Source: Symbioplanes lichenis
GTDB lineage: Bacteria > Actinomycetota > Actinomycetes > Mycobacteriales > Micromonosporaceae
Assembly (NCBI RefSeq): GCF_030709675.1
Contig: NZ_JAUZQD010000011.1
Location: forward strand, 280,083-344,082
DNA: 64,000 nucleotides
Direction of reading: 5' to 3'
Shown: in pieces, positions 10,923 to 19,317 of the stretch
Numbering within the stretch: position 1 is the stretch's first letter
Layout of the letters: every line of letters begins with the position of its first letter
Translations under genes and position numbers: made by a program
The notes under the pieces: generated by a model
What the model was told of the DNA's origin: nothing
The model's database searches: none
Seen by the model: the letters and a program-made list of their open reading frames with translations, nothing else

Positions 10923-11336
10923 ATGCGCATCGAGCGGATCTCGGACGCTGCCGCCGTGCACGCCGCGGCCGATCTCTTCGACGCCCCGCCGCTGCCGGAC
11001 GCCACGAAAAAATTTCTCGCGCTCCCCGGCCACCACCTGCTGCTGGCCTATGACGGCGACCGGGCGGTCGGCATGATCACCGGGGTCGAGCTGACCCACC
11101 CCGACAAGGGCACCGAGATGTTCGTCTACGAGCTGGGCGTGGCCGAGGAGTCGCGGCGTCGCGGGGTCGGGTCAGCCCTGGTCACGGCGCTGGCCGAGCT
11201 GGCCCGCGAGCGCGGCTGCTACGGCATGTGGGTGAGCACCGAGCGGGACAACGTGGCGGCCCACCGCACCTATCGGAGGGCGGGCGCCGACGAGGAGGAG
11301 CCGTTCTTGATGCTCTCTTGGGACGTCACTCGCTGA
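10923..11336 (+). CDS. GNAT family N-acetyltransferase (AAC(3)-I-like)
   Basis: A 137-residue single-domain GNAT enzyme transferring an acetyl group from acetyl-CoA. The acetyl-CoA pyrophosphate loop is visible as ESRRRGVGSALVTALAE (about residues 75-91), preceded by the beta-4 strand FVYELGV. The C-terminal strand FLMLSWDV and the overall order resemble aminoglycoside 3-N-acetyltransferase type I proteins. Resistance function is not demonstrated, since many GNATs share this shape. It starts 20 bp after the tRNA. Its 3' end overlaps the convergent MSMEG_6728-like gene by 11 bp. Confidence 0.85.
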   Translation: MRIERISDAAAVHAAADLFDAPPLPDATKKFLALPGHHLLLAYDGDRAVGMITGVELTHPDKGTEMFVYELGVAEESRRRGVGSALVTALAELARERGCYGMWVSTERDNVAAHRTYRRAGADEEEPFLMLSWDVTR

Positions 11337-11802
11337 CGCGCACCCGGTCCGACGGCGGCCACACGTACGGGAGATCGTCCGGGATGGTCCCGAAGAGCGG
11401 CCCGTAGAAGCCGGGGTCCTTGCGCAGCAACGCCGACCGGTGACTCAGGTGCAGCGCCTCGTCGCCCAGCCACGGCGGCAGTTCGCCCGCCGCGGCCAGA
11501 TCTTCCTGCGAGCGGATGTCCGTGAGACCGCGGGCGGCGGCGACGTCCGTGAGCAGGGTGGCTGCCGTGGTGTCGGCGCGTCCGGTGGCGATCCAGACGC
11601 CGGCGAAGTCGAGCCCGTAGCGGACCAGGGCCTCCTCGTAGCCGATCCACATCTTCACGGCCGGGTGGTGCCGCCACCCGTACGTGGGAATGGTCAGCCC
11701 GCGCAGCACCTGCACCGTCTCGACGCGCTGCTTGCCGAGCCGCTTCTGGTCGAGGGCCTGCGCGCTGGCGACGAAGTCAGGGAACGGGAGAAAGGTCTGC
11801 AT
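11326..11802 (-). CDS. MSMEG_6728 family protein (pyrimidine-dimer glycosylase-like fold)
   Basis: 158 residues. The opening MQTFLPFPDFVASAQALD and the KRLGKQRVETVQVLRGL segment, followed by GWRHHPAVKMWIGYEEALVRYG, are hallmarks of the MSMEG_6728 family. This family is distantly related to T4-type pyrimidine-dimer DNA glycosylases; catalytic activity in the family is not established as far as I know. The C-terminal half has HLSHRSALLRKDPGFYGPLF, also conserved. It is probably transcribed alone. The gene ends inside the convergent GNAT gene. Confidence 0.85.
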   Translation of the reverse strand: MQTFLPFPDFVASAQALDQKRLGKQRVETVQVLRGLTIPTYGWRHHPAVKMWIGYEEALVRYGLDFAGVWIATGRADTTAATLLTDVAAARGLTDIRSQEDLAAAGELPPWLGDEALHLSHRSALLRKDPGFYGPLFGTIPDDLPYVWPPSDRVRVSE

Positions 11803-11812
11803 GTCTCAATGA

Positions 11813-12082
11813 TCAGCGGAAGTCCTCGTCCTCACCCGCCACGGGGCGCATGCCGCCGCGGAAGGGCCGCTCCGAAGGCGTCGCGCTGGGCGTGGCCGTC
11901 AGGCCGCCGAGCACCTGGGTGAAGGCGGGCAGCTCGGGCACCAACGGGTCGTCGCTCCCGGAGTTCAGCGGCGTCACGACGTCGGCGTCCGGGAGCTGCG
12001 GCCGGTCGTCGGCCTGCGCGGGGGCCATGCCGAACAGGAGGAACGCGCCGAGCACCGCGGAACCGTACAACCACTTGCGCAT
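11813..12082 (-). CDS. Small secreted protein of unknown function
   Basis: 89 residues. The start MRKWLYGSAVLGAFLLFG is followed by MAPAQA, a signal peptide with an AQA cleavage site. The mature part is short, acidic/Pro-rich and low-complexity (PQLPDADVVTPLNSGSDDP, then TPSATPSERPF). No cysteine or catalytic motif is visible. The ATG at 12082 is preceded by a GGAGAC ribosome site. It is divergent from the ion-channel gene (63-bp gap) and could share a promoter region. Not a recognised family. Confidence 0.7.
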   Translation of the reverse strand: MRKWLYGSAVLGAFLLFGMAPAQADDRPQLPDADVVTPLNSGSDDPLVPELPAFTQVLGGLTATPSATPSERPFRGGMRPVAGEDEDFR

Positions 12083-12145
12083 GGTGTCTCCAAGGTCGAA
12101 GGGTTTACGCAGGGCCAACGAATCGCGGGTGACTACGATGCGGCA

Positions 12146-13879
12146 ATGGCCGTCGATCCCGCGCACGCAGCGAACCGGCGGTCGCTGGTCACGCGTCTGC
12201 GCCAGCAGCTGCCCCGCCCCGACGACACGCGCCCGCACTTCGTGGTGTGCGGGGCGGACCCGCTGGTCTTCACCGTCGCGGAGGAGCTGGCCAACGCCGG
12301 TCACCGGGTCCGGCTCACCGTGATCGTGCCGCCCGAGCTGCGGGCCGATGTGCCGGATCTCACGGCGCTGCGGGGCGTACGCGTCATCCGCTCCGAGCGC
12401 CTCGACGAACGCGCCTTCCGGGCGGCGGGCCTGGCCGGCGCCACGGCTCTGGCCCTCGTCATGCCCGACGACGTGGTCAACCTGCACGCCGCGCTGTGCG
12501 CCCAGGCCGTCGAGCCGGACCTGCGGCTGGTCATCCGGATGTTCAACTCGGGGCTGGGTTACGGCGTGCGGCGGCTGTTCGCCGACTGTGCGGTGCTGTC
12601 CGACGCGGCGATGGCCGCCCCGGCGTTCGTCGCGGCGTCGCTGGGGGAGGAAGTGCCGACCCACGTACGGTTGCCGGGCCGCACTGTCCACGTCGCTCAG
12701 CGCGCGGCCGTCCCGGCGGACCGTGTGATATGCACGCTGAGCGCGTCGGGCGAGGTGGTGCCTTCGGAGCCGGACGTTCCGCGGCCCGACGACCTGGTGC
12801 TGGCCGAGGCGAGCGGCCCAGCCCCGGAGCCGCGCCGGCGCCGGCGGCGTCCGATGACCGTCTTCGCCCGGGCCCTGCGCGCCGCGCTGAACCGCAAGCT
12901 GGGCATGGCCGTGCTGGTCACGCTCGGCATCCTGGCCGTCTCCGGCACCGTGCTGGCGCAGAACGACCACATCGAGGGCTTCTGGAAGTCCCTGTACGTG
13001 ACCCTGGCCACCGCCATCGGCTCGGCCGACGTGGAGGAGGACCGCGGCGCGATCGCCCAGGCGGCCCAGCTGGTGCTCACGATCTCCGGCCTCGCCCTGC
13101 TGCCCCTGATCACGGCGGCGGTGGTCGAGGGCATGGTCAGCGCCCGGCTGGCCCTGGCCGGCGGCCGCGCGACGCTGCGCCGGGACGACCACGTCGTGGT
13201 GGTGGGGCTGGGCAACGTCGGCACACGGGTGCTCCGCCAGCTCGTCGACCTGGGCATCGACGTGGTCGCGATCGACCGCAGCCCCGACGCGCGCGGGGTC
13301 AAGACCGCCCAGCAGCTCGGCGTGCCGCTGATCATCGGTGACGCCGCGGCCGAGGAGACGCTGCGGCAGGCCTCCGTGGACACCAGCCGCGCCCTGGTCG
13401 TGGTGTCCACCGACGACGTCACCAACCTGCAGGCCGCCCTCAATGCCCGGGCCGCCCGGCCGGACCTGCGCGTGGTGCTGCGGCTCTTCGACGACGACTT
13501 CGCGCAGCGGGTGGAGACGGCCTTCGGGATCGGCATCTCCCGCAGCGTGTCCCGGCTGGTCGCGCCCTCCTTCGCCGCGGCGATGCTGGAACGCGACGTG
13601 ATCGCCACGATCCCGGTCGACCGGCACGCGGTGCTCCTCGCGAGCGTCCGGGTGGCCGAGGAGTCGCCCCTCGACGGTGCCGCGCTGAGCGAGGCGGCGC
13701 TGCCCCCGGCCGTACGCGTGATCGGCCTCGCCACCGCGGGCCAGGAGTGGGTCGACTACGCCCCCGACCCGCGGCGCGTGCTCGTCCCGGGCGACCGCGT
13801 CCTGGTCGTCGCCCGCCGCGCCGGCCTGCGCGCCCTCGCCGAGCAGGCCAGCCCGCCGGCCCTCGAAGAGGCCATTTAG
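12146..13879 (+). CDS. TrkA-N/RCK ion channel protein with central pore
   Basis: A 577-residue protein with two RCK/TrkA-N modules flanking one membrane region. The first Rossmann domain (~30-225) has a degenerate nucleotide loop (CGADPLV). A basic stretch (~230-250) leads to TM1 (LGMAVLVTLGILAVSGTVLA, ~252-271). A pore-helix-like segment with TLATAIGSADVE follows, then TM2 (~305-330). The second RCK begins HVVVVGLGNVGTRVLRQL with an intact GxGxxG. This order resembles CASTOR/POLLUX-like channels rather than KtrA/TrkA subunits. The classical K+ filter TVGYG is absent. It is probably an ion channel or an evolved derivative; ion selectivity cannot be read from sequence. It ends overlapping the convergent DUF4032 gene. 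Confidence 0.85.
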   Translation: MAVDPAHAANRRSLVTRLRQQLPRPDDTRPHFVVCGADPLVFTVAEELANAGHRVRLTVIVPPELRADVPDLTALRGVRVIRSERLDERAFRAAGLAGATALALVMPDDVVNLHAALCAQAVEPDLRLVIRMFNSGLGYGVRRLFADCAVLSDAAMAAPAFVAASLGEEVPTHVRLPGRTVHVAQRAAVPADRVICTLSASGEVVPSEPDVPRPDDLVLAEASGPAPEPRRRRRRPMTVFARALRAALNRKLGMAVLVTLGILAVSGTVLAQNDHIEGFWKSLYVTLATAIGSADVEEDRGAIAQAAQLVLTISGLALLPLITAAVVEGMVSARLALAGGRATLRRDDHVVVVGLGNVGTRVLRQLVDLGIDVVAIDRSPDARGVKTAQQLGVPLIIGDAAAEETLRQASVDTSRALVVVSTDDVTNLQAALNARAARPDLRVVLRLFDDDFAQRVETAFGIGISRSVSRLVAPSFAAAMLERDVIATIPVDRHAVLLASVRVAEESPLDGAALSEAALPPAVRVIGLATAGQEWVDYAPDPRRVLVPGDRVLVVARRAGLRALAEQASPPALEEAI

Positions 13880-15087
13880 GGCAGGGCGCCCACTTCGACG
13901 CCGAGGACGGCCTGCTCGTCGGGCTTGTGGGCGAGCACATCGGTCAGATAGGACTGCACCGCCGGGCCCATGCCCACATCGCGCCCCGCCCGCTCGGACA
14001 GCAGCCACTTGTGCTGGATGATCTGCGAGAAGATCTCCTGCGGCTCCAGCTTGCGCCGCATCGGGGCCGGCACCGCCCGCACCACCGGCTCGAAGACCTC
14101 GGTCAGCCAGCGGTGCGCGGCCTGCTGCTCGTCGACGAGGTCGCTCTCCGCCCGATAGGTGTCCAGGTCGTTGAGCAGCTGCCGGGCCTGGTTCTCCTCG
14201 GCGTCGAGGCCGGTCAGGCGGAGCAGGCGGCGCGTGTGGTAGCCCGCGTCGACGACCTTGGGCCGCACCCGGTAGCCGCCGTCGACCGTGGACATGTCGA
14301 CCTCGGCCACGTCGAAGCCGAGCTCGTTGAGGCGCCGGATCCGGCCCTCGATGTCGTGGCGGGCGTCGCGGCGACCGATCTCCTGCTCATAGGTGACCTC
14401 GTGCCACAGCCGCTCGTAGCGCGCGACGATGTCGTCGACCACCGTCTCCGGGTCGATCGACTCGTGCAGCAGCTCGGCCGCCTCGAGGTCGAGGCACTCG
14501 CCGAAGATGTTGAGCCGCAGGATCTCGATGTCCTCGCTGCGCTGCCCCTCCGACAGCTTCGGATAGAGGTTGCCCGTCTCCGCGTCGACCAGATAGGCCG
14601 CGAAGGCCCCGGCGTCGCGCCGGAACAGCGTGTTGGACAGCGAGCAGTCACCCCACGAGAAGCCGGTGAGGTGCATCCGCACGATCAGCGCGGCCAGGGC
14701 GTCGAGCAGCCTGTTCATCGTCTCGGGGCGCAGCACGTGCGAGAAGAGCGCGCGGTAAGGCAGCGAGAACTGGAGGTGCCGGGTGATCAGCACACTCTCC
14801 AGCGGCTCGCCCTGCTCGTCGGTGCGGTCGGTGACGATGCCCACCGCCTCGACGGCCGGGAAGTCGATGCGCTCGAGGGCGCGCAGCAGGTCGTACTCCT
14901 TCTCCGCGATTCGCTCCCGGGTCTCCTTGAGCGCGTAGACCGTGTCGTTGAGCTTGACGAACCGGACGATGTGCCGCGAGATGCCCTGCGGGAGCGCGAC
15001 CAGGTGATCGGCGGGCCACTCCTCGAGCGGCACGCTCCACGGCAGGTCCAGCAGCGCCGGGTCGATGAGGGCGGACGTGATTCGCAC
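13876..15087 (-). CDS. DUF4032 domain protein (protein-kinase-like fold)
   Basis: 403 residues from a GTG at 15087 (VRITSALIDPALLDLPW). The N-terminal half resembles a kinase: FVKLNDTVYALKET as the nucleotide-lysine strand, and TGFSWGDCSLSNTLF, with spacing like the HxDxxxxN catalytic loop, near residue 145. LVDAETGNLYP follows as a DFG-like segment. The C-terminal half is the conserved DUF4032 region (GYHTRRLLRLTGLDAEENQARQLLNDL). The substrate is unknown. The start lies divergent from the trypsin-like protease with an 84-bp shared upstream region. Alternative starts upstream are out of family. Confidence 0.88.
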   Translation of the reverse strand: MRITSALIDPALLDLPWSVPLEEWPADHLVALPQGISRHIVRFVKLNDTVYALKETRERIAEKEYDLLRALERIDFPAVEAVGIVTDRTDEQGEPLESVLITRHLQFSLPYRALFSHVLRPETMNRLLDALAALIVRMHLTGFSWGDCSLSNTLFRRDAGAFAAYLVDAETGNLYPKLSEGQRSEDIEILRLNIFGECLDLEAAELLHESIDPETVVDDIVARYERLWHEVTYEQEIGRRDARHDIEGRIRRLNELGFDVAEVDMSTVDGGYRVRPKVVDAGYHTRRLLRLTGLDAEENQARQLLNDLDTYRAESDLVDEQQAAHRWLTEVFEPVVRAVPAPMRRKLEPQEIFSQIIQHKWLLSERAGRDVGMGPAVQSYLTDVLAHKPDEQAVLGVEVGALP

Positions 15088-15171
15088 GTTGCCAGTGTGC
15101 CTCGCCGCCACGGCGCGTCGCTGTCGTACGTGGCTCGTTACACAGCAGGAAATGGCGACCGAGGGACGGGA

Positions 15172-16584
15172 GTGAGAGTGCGACGCTCGGTAGGCATCGT
15201 CGCCGGGGCATGTACCGCCCTGGCACTGGCCGGCACGGCTGGTGCGGTGGCGTGGAACAAGTCCGGCGGGACCGAGGGCCGGGCGGTCGGCTCGTGGCAC
15301 GACGCGGCTGGGCGTACCCCGGTCTCCGACCAGCGCGCCCTGGCCGGAGCCGCGCCGAGCACGTCCCCGTCGGCTTCCCCCTCCGCCTCCGCGAGCGCGG
15401 GAAGCGACGTGAGTTCCTACGGTGGAAGCAGCGCTCGGAAGGAAGAGAGCGCCACCGCGGAGCCCCGCGAGAAAATGCACGAGAGCGGCAAGGAAGAGGA
15501 CGGCAAGCAGCGCGTCGGTGAGCTGCTCGACGTCGAGAAGCTGCTCGGCTACGGCAAGCCGCAGCGCGAGGTCTTCCACTATCCGAAGGCCTCGTACGTC
15601 AAGCTGCACTTCGACCGCATGGCCATGCTGCCGGGCGACTACGTGACCGTCTCCGACCCCGAGGGCGAGGAGTCCTACCGGTACGACGCGCCGAAGCTGC
15701 TCGACCGCGGCAAGTCCGTCGACAAGTGGGCGATGTCTGTCACCGGGGACACCGCCGTGCTCGAAGTGCACCGCGGCGGCGGCTCCCTGGTCAGCTCGCT
15801 GCTCGGCAAGCTCGGCGTCCGGGTCGACAAGGTCGCGAAGGGCTACTCCCGCGCGGAGCAGGCCCGGGTGCCCGTCGACGAGATGTCCGCCCCGAACCGG
15901 ACGGGCCGGGAGGAATCGGTCTGCGGGAGCGACGAGAGCTCCGACGCGGTCTGCTACAAGTCGGCCGACCCGGTGGCGTACACACGGTCCAAGGCGATCG
16001 CCCGGCTGCTGATCAACGGCACCGAGCTGTGCACGGGGTGGCGGGTCGGTTCCAAGAACAGGATGCTGACCAACAACCACTGCTTCGCCAGCTCAGCGGA
16101 CGCGTACGAGACCGAGGTCTGGTTCAACTACCAGTGCGCGAAGTGCGGCGGCTACGACGTGTTCAACCCCACGAAGGTCTGGGGGGACGAGGTGCTGGCC
16201 ACCAATCACACGTACGACTACACGCTTTTCACGGTCGGGAACTTCGACAAGATCAAGAAGTTCGGCTCGCTGTCGCTGGACACCGGGCGGCCGGCGAAGG
16301 GCCAGGAGCTCTACGTGCCGCAGCACCCGGCCGGTGAGCCGACGCGCATCGCGGGGCGCCTGGGGGAGAAGGCCGGCACCTGCGCGGTGGTCGACAACGC
16401 CTTCGACGGGTACGCCGCGGACACCGACGTCTCGTACTACTGCGACACTGAGGGCGGCTCCAGCGGCAGTCCCGTATTGTCCCGCAAGTCGGACAAGGTC
16501 GTGGCTCTGCACCACTTCGGCGGCTGCCCCAACTCGGGTGTGCGCGCCGACCTGCTGCACGAGAAGTTGAAGTCGTACCTCTGA
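15172..16584 (+). CDS. Secreted trypsin-like serine protease
   Basis: About 470 residues. A signal/anchor (VGIVAGACTALALAGTAGAV) is followed by a low-complexity Ser/Pro/Ala segment and a charged region (to ~residue 110), then a beta-rich N-terminal domain. The chymotrypsin-fold catalytic domain begins near residue 270. The triad is His in LTNNHCF, Asp in TYDYTLF and Ser in GGSSGSPVLS. Multiple cysteines (CTGWRV, NNHC, YQCAKCGG, GTCAVV, YYCDTEGG, GGCPNSG) suggest several disulfides, as in lysyl-endopeptidase-like enzymes. GTG 15172 was chosen for the GAGGGACGGG site just upstream; GTG 15178 is equally possible. Confidence 0.88.
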   Translation: MRVRRSVGIVAGACTALALAGTAGAVAWNKSGGTEGRAVGSWHDAAGRTPVSDQRALAGAAPSTSPSASPSASASAGSDVSSYGGSSARKEESATAEPREKMHESGKEEDGKQRVGELLDVEKLLGYGKPQREVFHYPKASYVKLHFDRMAMLPGDYVTVSDPEGEESYRYDAPKLLDRGKSVDKWAMSVTGDTAVLEVHRGGGSLVSSLLGKLGVRVDKVAKGYSRAEQARVPVDEMSAPNRTGREESVCGSDESSDAVCYKSADPVAYTRSKAIARLLINGTELCTGWRVGSKNRMLTNNHCFASSADAYETEVWFNYQCAKCGGYDVFNPTKVWGDEVLATNHTYDYTLFTVGNFDKIKKFGSLSLDTGRPAKGQELYVPQHPAGEPTRIAGRLGEKAGTCAVVDNAFDGYAADTDVSYYCDTEGGSSGSPVLSRKSDKVVALHHFGGCPNSGVRADLLHEKLKSYL

Positions 16585-16598
16585 GCTAGCTTGAGGGC

Positions 16599-17303
16599 AT
16601 GCCGACTGCCATCGAACCCCGCACAGACCAGCGCGTACGCCGCCAGTGGTGGCCCGACGCGCTGGCGCTGGCGGGGTTCGTGGCGTTGACGGTGGCGCTG
16701 GCCAACGGGCATCTGCTGGCCCTGGACGAGGCCGTCGCCGACTGGGTGGACGCCCACCGTCCGGCCCCGCTCTACTGGGCGCTGCGCGTGCTCAACTATC
16801 TGGGCCAGGGCGGCCAGGTGCTGATGCCGGTCGCCCTGCTGCTCACCGCGCTGGCGTTCTGGCGGCTGCGGTCGTGGCGCGTCGCCGTCCCGTTCGCCGC
16901 CGGGTTCGTGATCACCTACGTCACGATCGGCCCGCTGAAGGTCTGGCTCGACCGGGCCGCCCCGCACTTCTCCGGTCCCGACCGCTCGATCTTGTTCAAT
17001 CCCGCGTCCTCGGGCGCTTTGTCGATGAGCTATCCGAGCGGGCACGTGGCGAACGCGATCGTCTGGTACTTCGTGATCGCCCTGCTGCTGGGTCTCGTGC
17101 TGCGGACGCCGCTGTCACCCCGGGCCGCCGTGCTGCTGCGCGTGGTGCCGCCCGCGATCGTGTTCGTGACGACGACCTACCTGGCCTTCCACTGGATCAC
17201 GGACTCGGTGGCCGGGCTGCTGCTCGGGCTCGTCCTGGGCCGGGTGCTGGCGCGCGTACCGTGGTCGTTCATACCCACGCGCCCTGCCGCATCACCCGCT
17301 TGA
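16599..17303 (+). CDS. PAP2-family membrane phosphatase
   Basis: A 234-residue integral membrane protein with about five or six hydrophobic segments. The PAP2 active-site motifs are KVWLDRAAP (KxxxRP-like), SYPSGHVAN (PSGH) and YLAFHWITDSVAG, whose His-x3-Asp arrangement is the third motif. Family members dephosphorylate lipid phosphates such as phosphatidic acid or undecaprenyl diphosphate at the membrane; the substrate here is unknown. It begins 14 bp after the protease gene, and its last 35 bp overlap the end of convergent nagA. Confidence 0.9.
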   Translation: MPTAIEPRTDQRVRRQWWPDALALAGFVALTVALANGHLLALDEAVADWVDAHRPAPLYWALRVLNYLGQGGQVLMPVALLLTALAFWRLRSWRVAVPFAAGFVITYVTIGPLKVWLDRAAPHFSGPDRSILFNPASSGALSMSYPSGHVANAIVWYFVIALLLGLVLRTPLSPRAAVLLRVVPPAIVFVTTTYLAFHWITDSVAGLLLGLVLGRVLARVPWSFIPTRPAASPA

Positions 17304-18351
17304 CCCGCAGGTCTTCCGACAGGACGACCAGGTCCGCGCGTAGGCCGGCCTCCAGGGCGCCGAGTTCGTCCGCGAGGCCGAGGACCCGGGCCGGGGTGGT
17401 CGCGGCCATCGCGGCCGCCGTGGGCAGGTCGAAGCCCGCGCCGACGGCCTGCCGGAAGGCCGCGTCCATGGTCAGCGTGCTGCCGGCGATCGAGCCGTTG
17501 CGGGTGAGCCGGGCCACCCGGTCCGCGACCGTGACCGCCTGCCCGCCCAGCTCGTAGTCGCCGTCCGGCATGCCCGCCGCGTCCATCGCGTCGGTGATCA
17601 GCGCCGCCCGGTCCGGGCCGGTGGCGTGGCCCGCGAAGCGCAGCGTGCCGTCGTGCAGGTGGATGCCGTCGGCGACGAGCTCGCAGACGATGCCGGGGGA
17701 GTCCAGCAGCGCCACGACCGGGCCCGGCTCGCGGTGGTGCATCGGCGGCATGCCGTTGAAGACGTGGGTGCCGACGGTCGCGCCCGCGTTGATGCCGGCC
17801 AGGACCTGCTCGTACGTGGCATCCGTGTGCCCGATCGCCGCGATGATCTTGTTGGCCCCGAGCCACTTGATCGCGTCGAGGGCGCCCGGCAGCTCCGGGG
17901 CGATCGTCACCATGCGGACATTCCCGACAAGTTGCGACAGCTCATCGATGCTGGGACCACGGAGGAAGTCGGGGTTCTGGGCGCCGCACCGGGCGCTGCT
18001 CAGATAGGGCCCCTCGAAGTGGATCCCGGCGATCTGCCCGCCCTCGACCAGTGGGGCGTAGGCCTGGACGGCGTCGCGCATCAGCTCGAAGGGACTACTG
18101 ACCAGGCTCGCCAACATCGTGGTCGTGCCGTGGGCGAGGTGGAAAGCGGCTGCCTTCGCCGCATCCTCGACGTTTCCCCTGGTGAACGTGTGTCCGCCGC
18201 CGCCGTGGCAGTGCAGATCGACGAAGCCCGGAACAATGAGATCCGACTTGTCTGACTCATCCGCCGTGACGTCGAGAATGGTAGGGCCGTCGATCTCGAC
18301 ATAGCCCGGCACCACCGCGCCGGGGCGGACGATCCGACCGTGCACCTTCAC
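17269..18351 (-). CDS. nagA: N-acetylglucosamine-6-phosphate deacetylase
   Basis: Converts GlcNAc-6-phosphate to glucosamine-6-phosphate and acetate. It is a 360-residue amidohydrolase-superfamily enzyme. Metal/active-site segments are PGFVDLHCHGGGG (~42-54), HFEGPYLS (~117), the IGHTDATYEQ histidine (~173), THVFNGMPPMHHREPG and the catalytic Asp in LITDAMDAAG (~253). GTG 18351 overlaps the stop of the upstream ROK gene by four bases (GTGA), so the two are translationally coupled. It is the last gene of a three-gene amino-sugar operon. Confidence 0.94.
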   Translation of the reverse strand: MKVHGRIVRPGAVVPGYVEIDGPTILDVTADESDKSDLIVPGFVDLHCHGGGGHTFTRGNVEDAAKAAAFHLAHGTTTMLASLVSSPFELMRDAVQAYAPLVEGGQIAGIHFEGPYLSSARCGAQNPDFLRGPSIDELSQLVGNVRMVTIAPELPGALDAIKWLGANKIIAAIGHTDATYEQVLAGINAGATVGTHVFNGMPPMHHREPGPVVALLDSPGIVCELVADGIHLHDGTLRFAGHATGPDRAALITDAMDAAGMPDGDYELGGQAVTVADRVARLTRNGSIAGSTLTMDAAFRQAVGAGFDLPTAAAMAATTPARVLGLADELGALEAGLRADLVVLSEDLRVKRVMRQGAWV

Positions 18352-19271
18352 AGCGCCTCCACGTGATCCAGGGCCAATTGAGCGGCGCCGATGCAGCCTG
18401 CATTGTCACCCAGTGCCGCGCGTACGAGCTGCGGCATCCGATGGAAAGTGACCCGCGCGTCGAGGGCGGTGCGCAGCGGGCCGAGCAGGGCCTCGCCCGC
18501 CTCCGCCAGCCCGCCGCCGATGACGATGGCGCCGGCGTCGTAGAGCGCCTGCGCGGTGAGCAACCCGTCGGCGAAGGCCTCGACGGCCTCGTCCCAGACC
18601 TGGTTGGCGAGCCGCTCGCCGGCGGCGGCCCGGGTCGCCACGTCCTGCGCGGTCACGCCGGCCTCGCCGGAAAGGGCCACATAACGCCGGCCGATCGCGC
18701 TGGCCGAGCAGATCGACTCCAGGCAGCCGTTGCTCCCGCAGGCGCAGGGCGGGCCGCCCGGCCGGACGACGATGTGCCCGAGCTCGCCGGCCGCGCCGTG
18801 CGCCCCGGCGAAGGCCTTGCCGTCGATCACGTGCGCCGCCGCGATGCCGGTGCCGACGGCGATGAAGAGCACGTGCGCCTCGCCCCGGCCCGCGCCCAGC
18901 CGCGCCTCGGCCACCCCGCCCGCGCGCACGTCGTGGCCGAGCGCCGTGGGCAGCTTCACCTTCTGCTCGGTCAACTGCCGCATCGGTACGTCCCGGAAGC
19001 CCACGTTGCTCGACCAGACCGCGATCCCGTTGTCCTCGTCGATCACCCCGGGCACGGCCATGCCCACGGCCACCGGGGTCAGGCCCTCGGCGCGCGCCCG
19101 GGCGGCCAGGCTGACAGCGATGTCGAGGATGTTCTCGGTGACCGCCTCGGGGCCGCGCTGGGCCAGCGTGGGGTGCCGCTCGACGTGGCGGACCGCGCCG
19201 GCCGTACTCACCAGGGCGCACTTCATGCCGGTGCCGCCGACGTCCAGCGCCACCACAACGTCGTTGCTCAC
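18348..19271 (-). CDS. ROK-family sugar kinase, probably N-acetylglucosamine/aminosugar kinase
   Basis: A 307-residue ROK kinase. The ATP-binding loop is VALDVGGTGMKCALV (~7-21), the catalytic region GHDVRAGGVAEARLGAG, and the zinc/ROK signature CACGSNGCLES (~177-187). No N-terminal HTH is present, so it is a kinase rather than a repressor. Adjacent nagA and a NagB-II-type SIS protein make GlcNAc or a related amino sugar the likely substrate; glucokinase is the alternative. It lies 46 bp downstream of the SIS gene and overlaps the nagA start. Confidence 0.9.
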   Translation of the reverse strand: MSNDVVVALDVGGTGMKCALVSTAGAVRHVERHPTLAQRGPEAVTENILDIAVSLAARARAEGLTPVAVGMAVPGVIDEDNGIAVWSSNVGFRDVPMRQLTEQKVKLPTALGHDVRAGGVAEARLGAGRGEAHVLFIAVGTGIAAAHVIDGKAFAGAHGAAGELGHIVVRPGGPPCACGSNGCLESICSASAIGRRYVALSGEAGVTAQDVATRAAAGERLANQVWDEAVEAFADGLLTAQALYDAGAIVIGGGLAEAGEALLGPLRTALDARVTFHRMPQLVRAALGDNAGCIGAAQLALDHVEAL

Positions 19272-19317
19272 GGGGTTTACCTTTCGCGACGCATGTTTCG
19301 TGGGACGCCGCGTTGCG

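Noticed and set aside
10923..11336. Calling the GNAT gene an aminoglycoside resistance gene
   Set aside because: Only general AAC(3)-I-like features are visible. Substrate residues cannot be confirmed from sequence reading alone.
12301..12546. Short minus-strand ORFs inside the ion-channel gene
   Set aside because: They run antisense to conserved RCK sequence and lack ribosome sites and family motifs.
19272..19317. A separate promoter or small gene between the SIS and ROK genes
   Set aside because: The 46-bp gap has a ribosome-site-like stretch but no -10/-35 pair; the genes are best treated as one operon.
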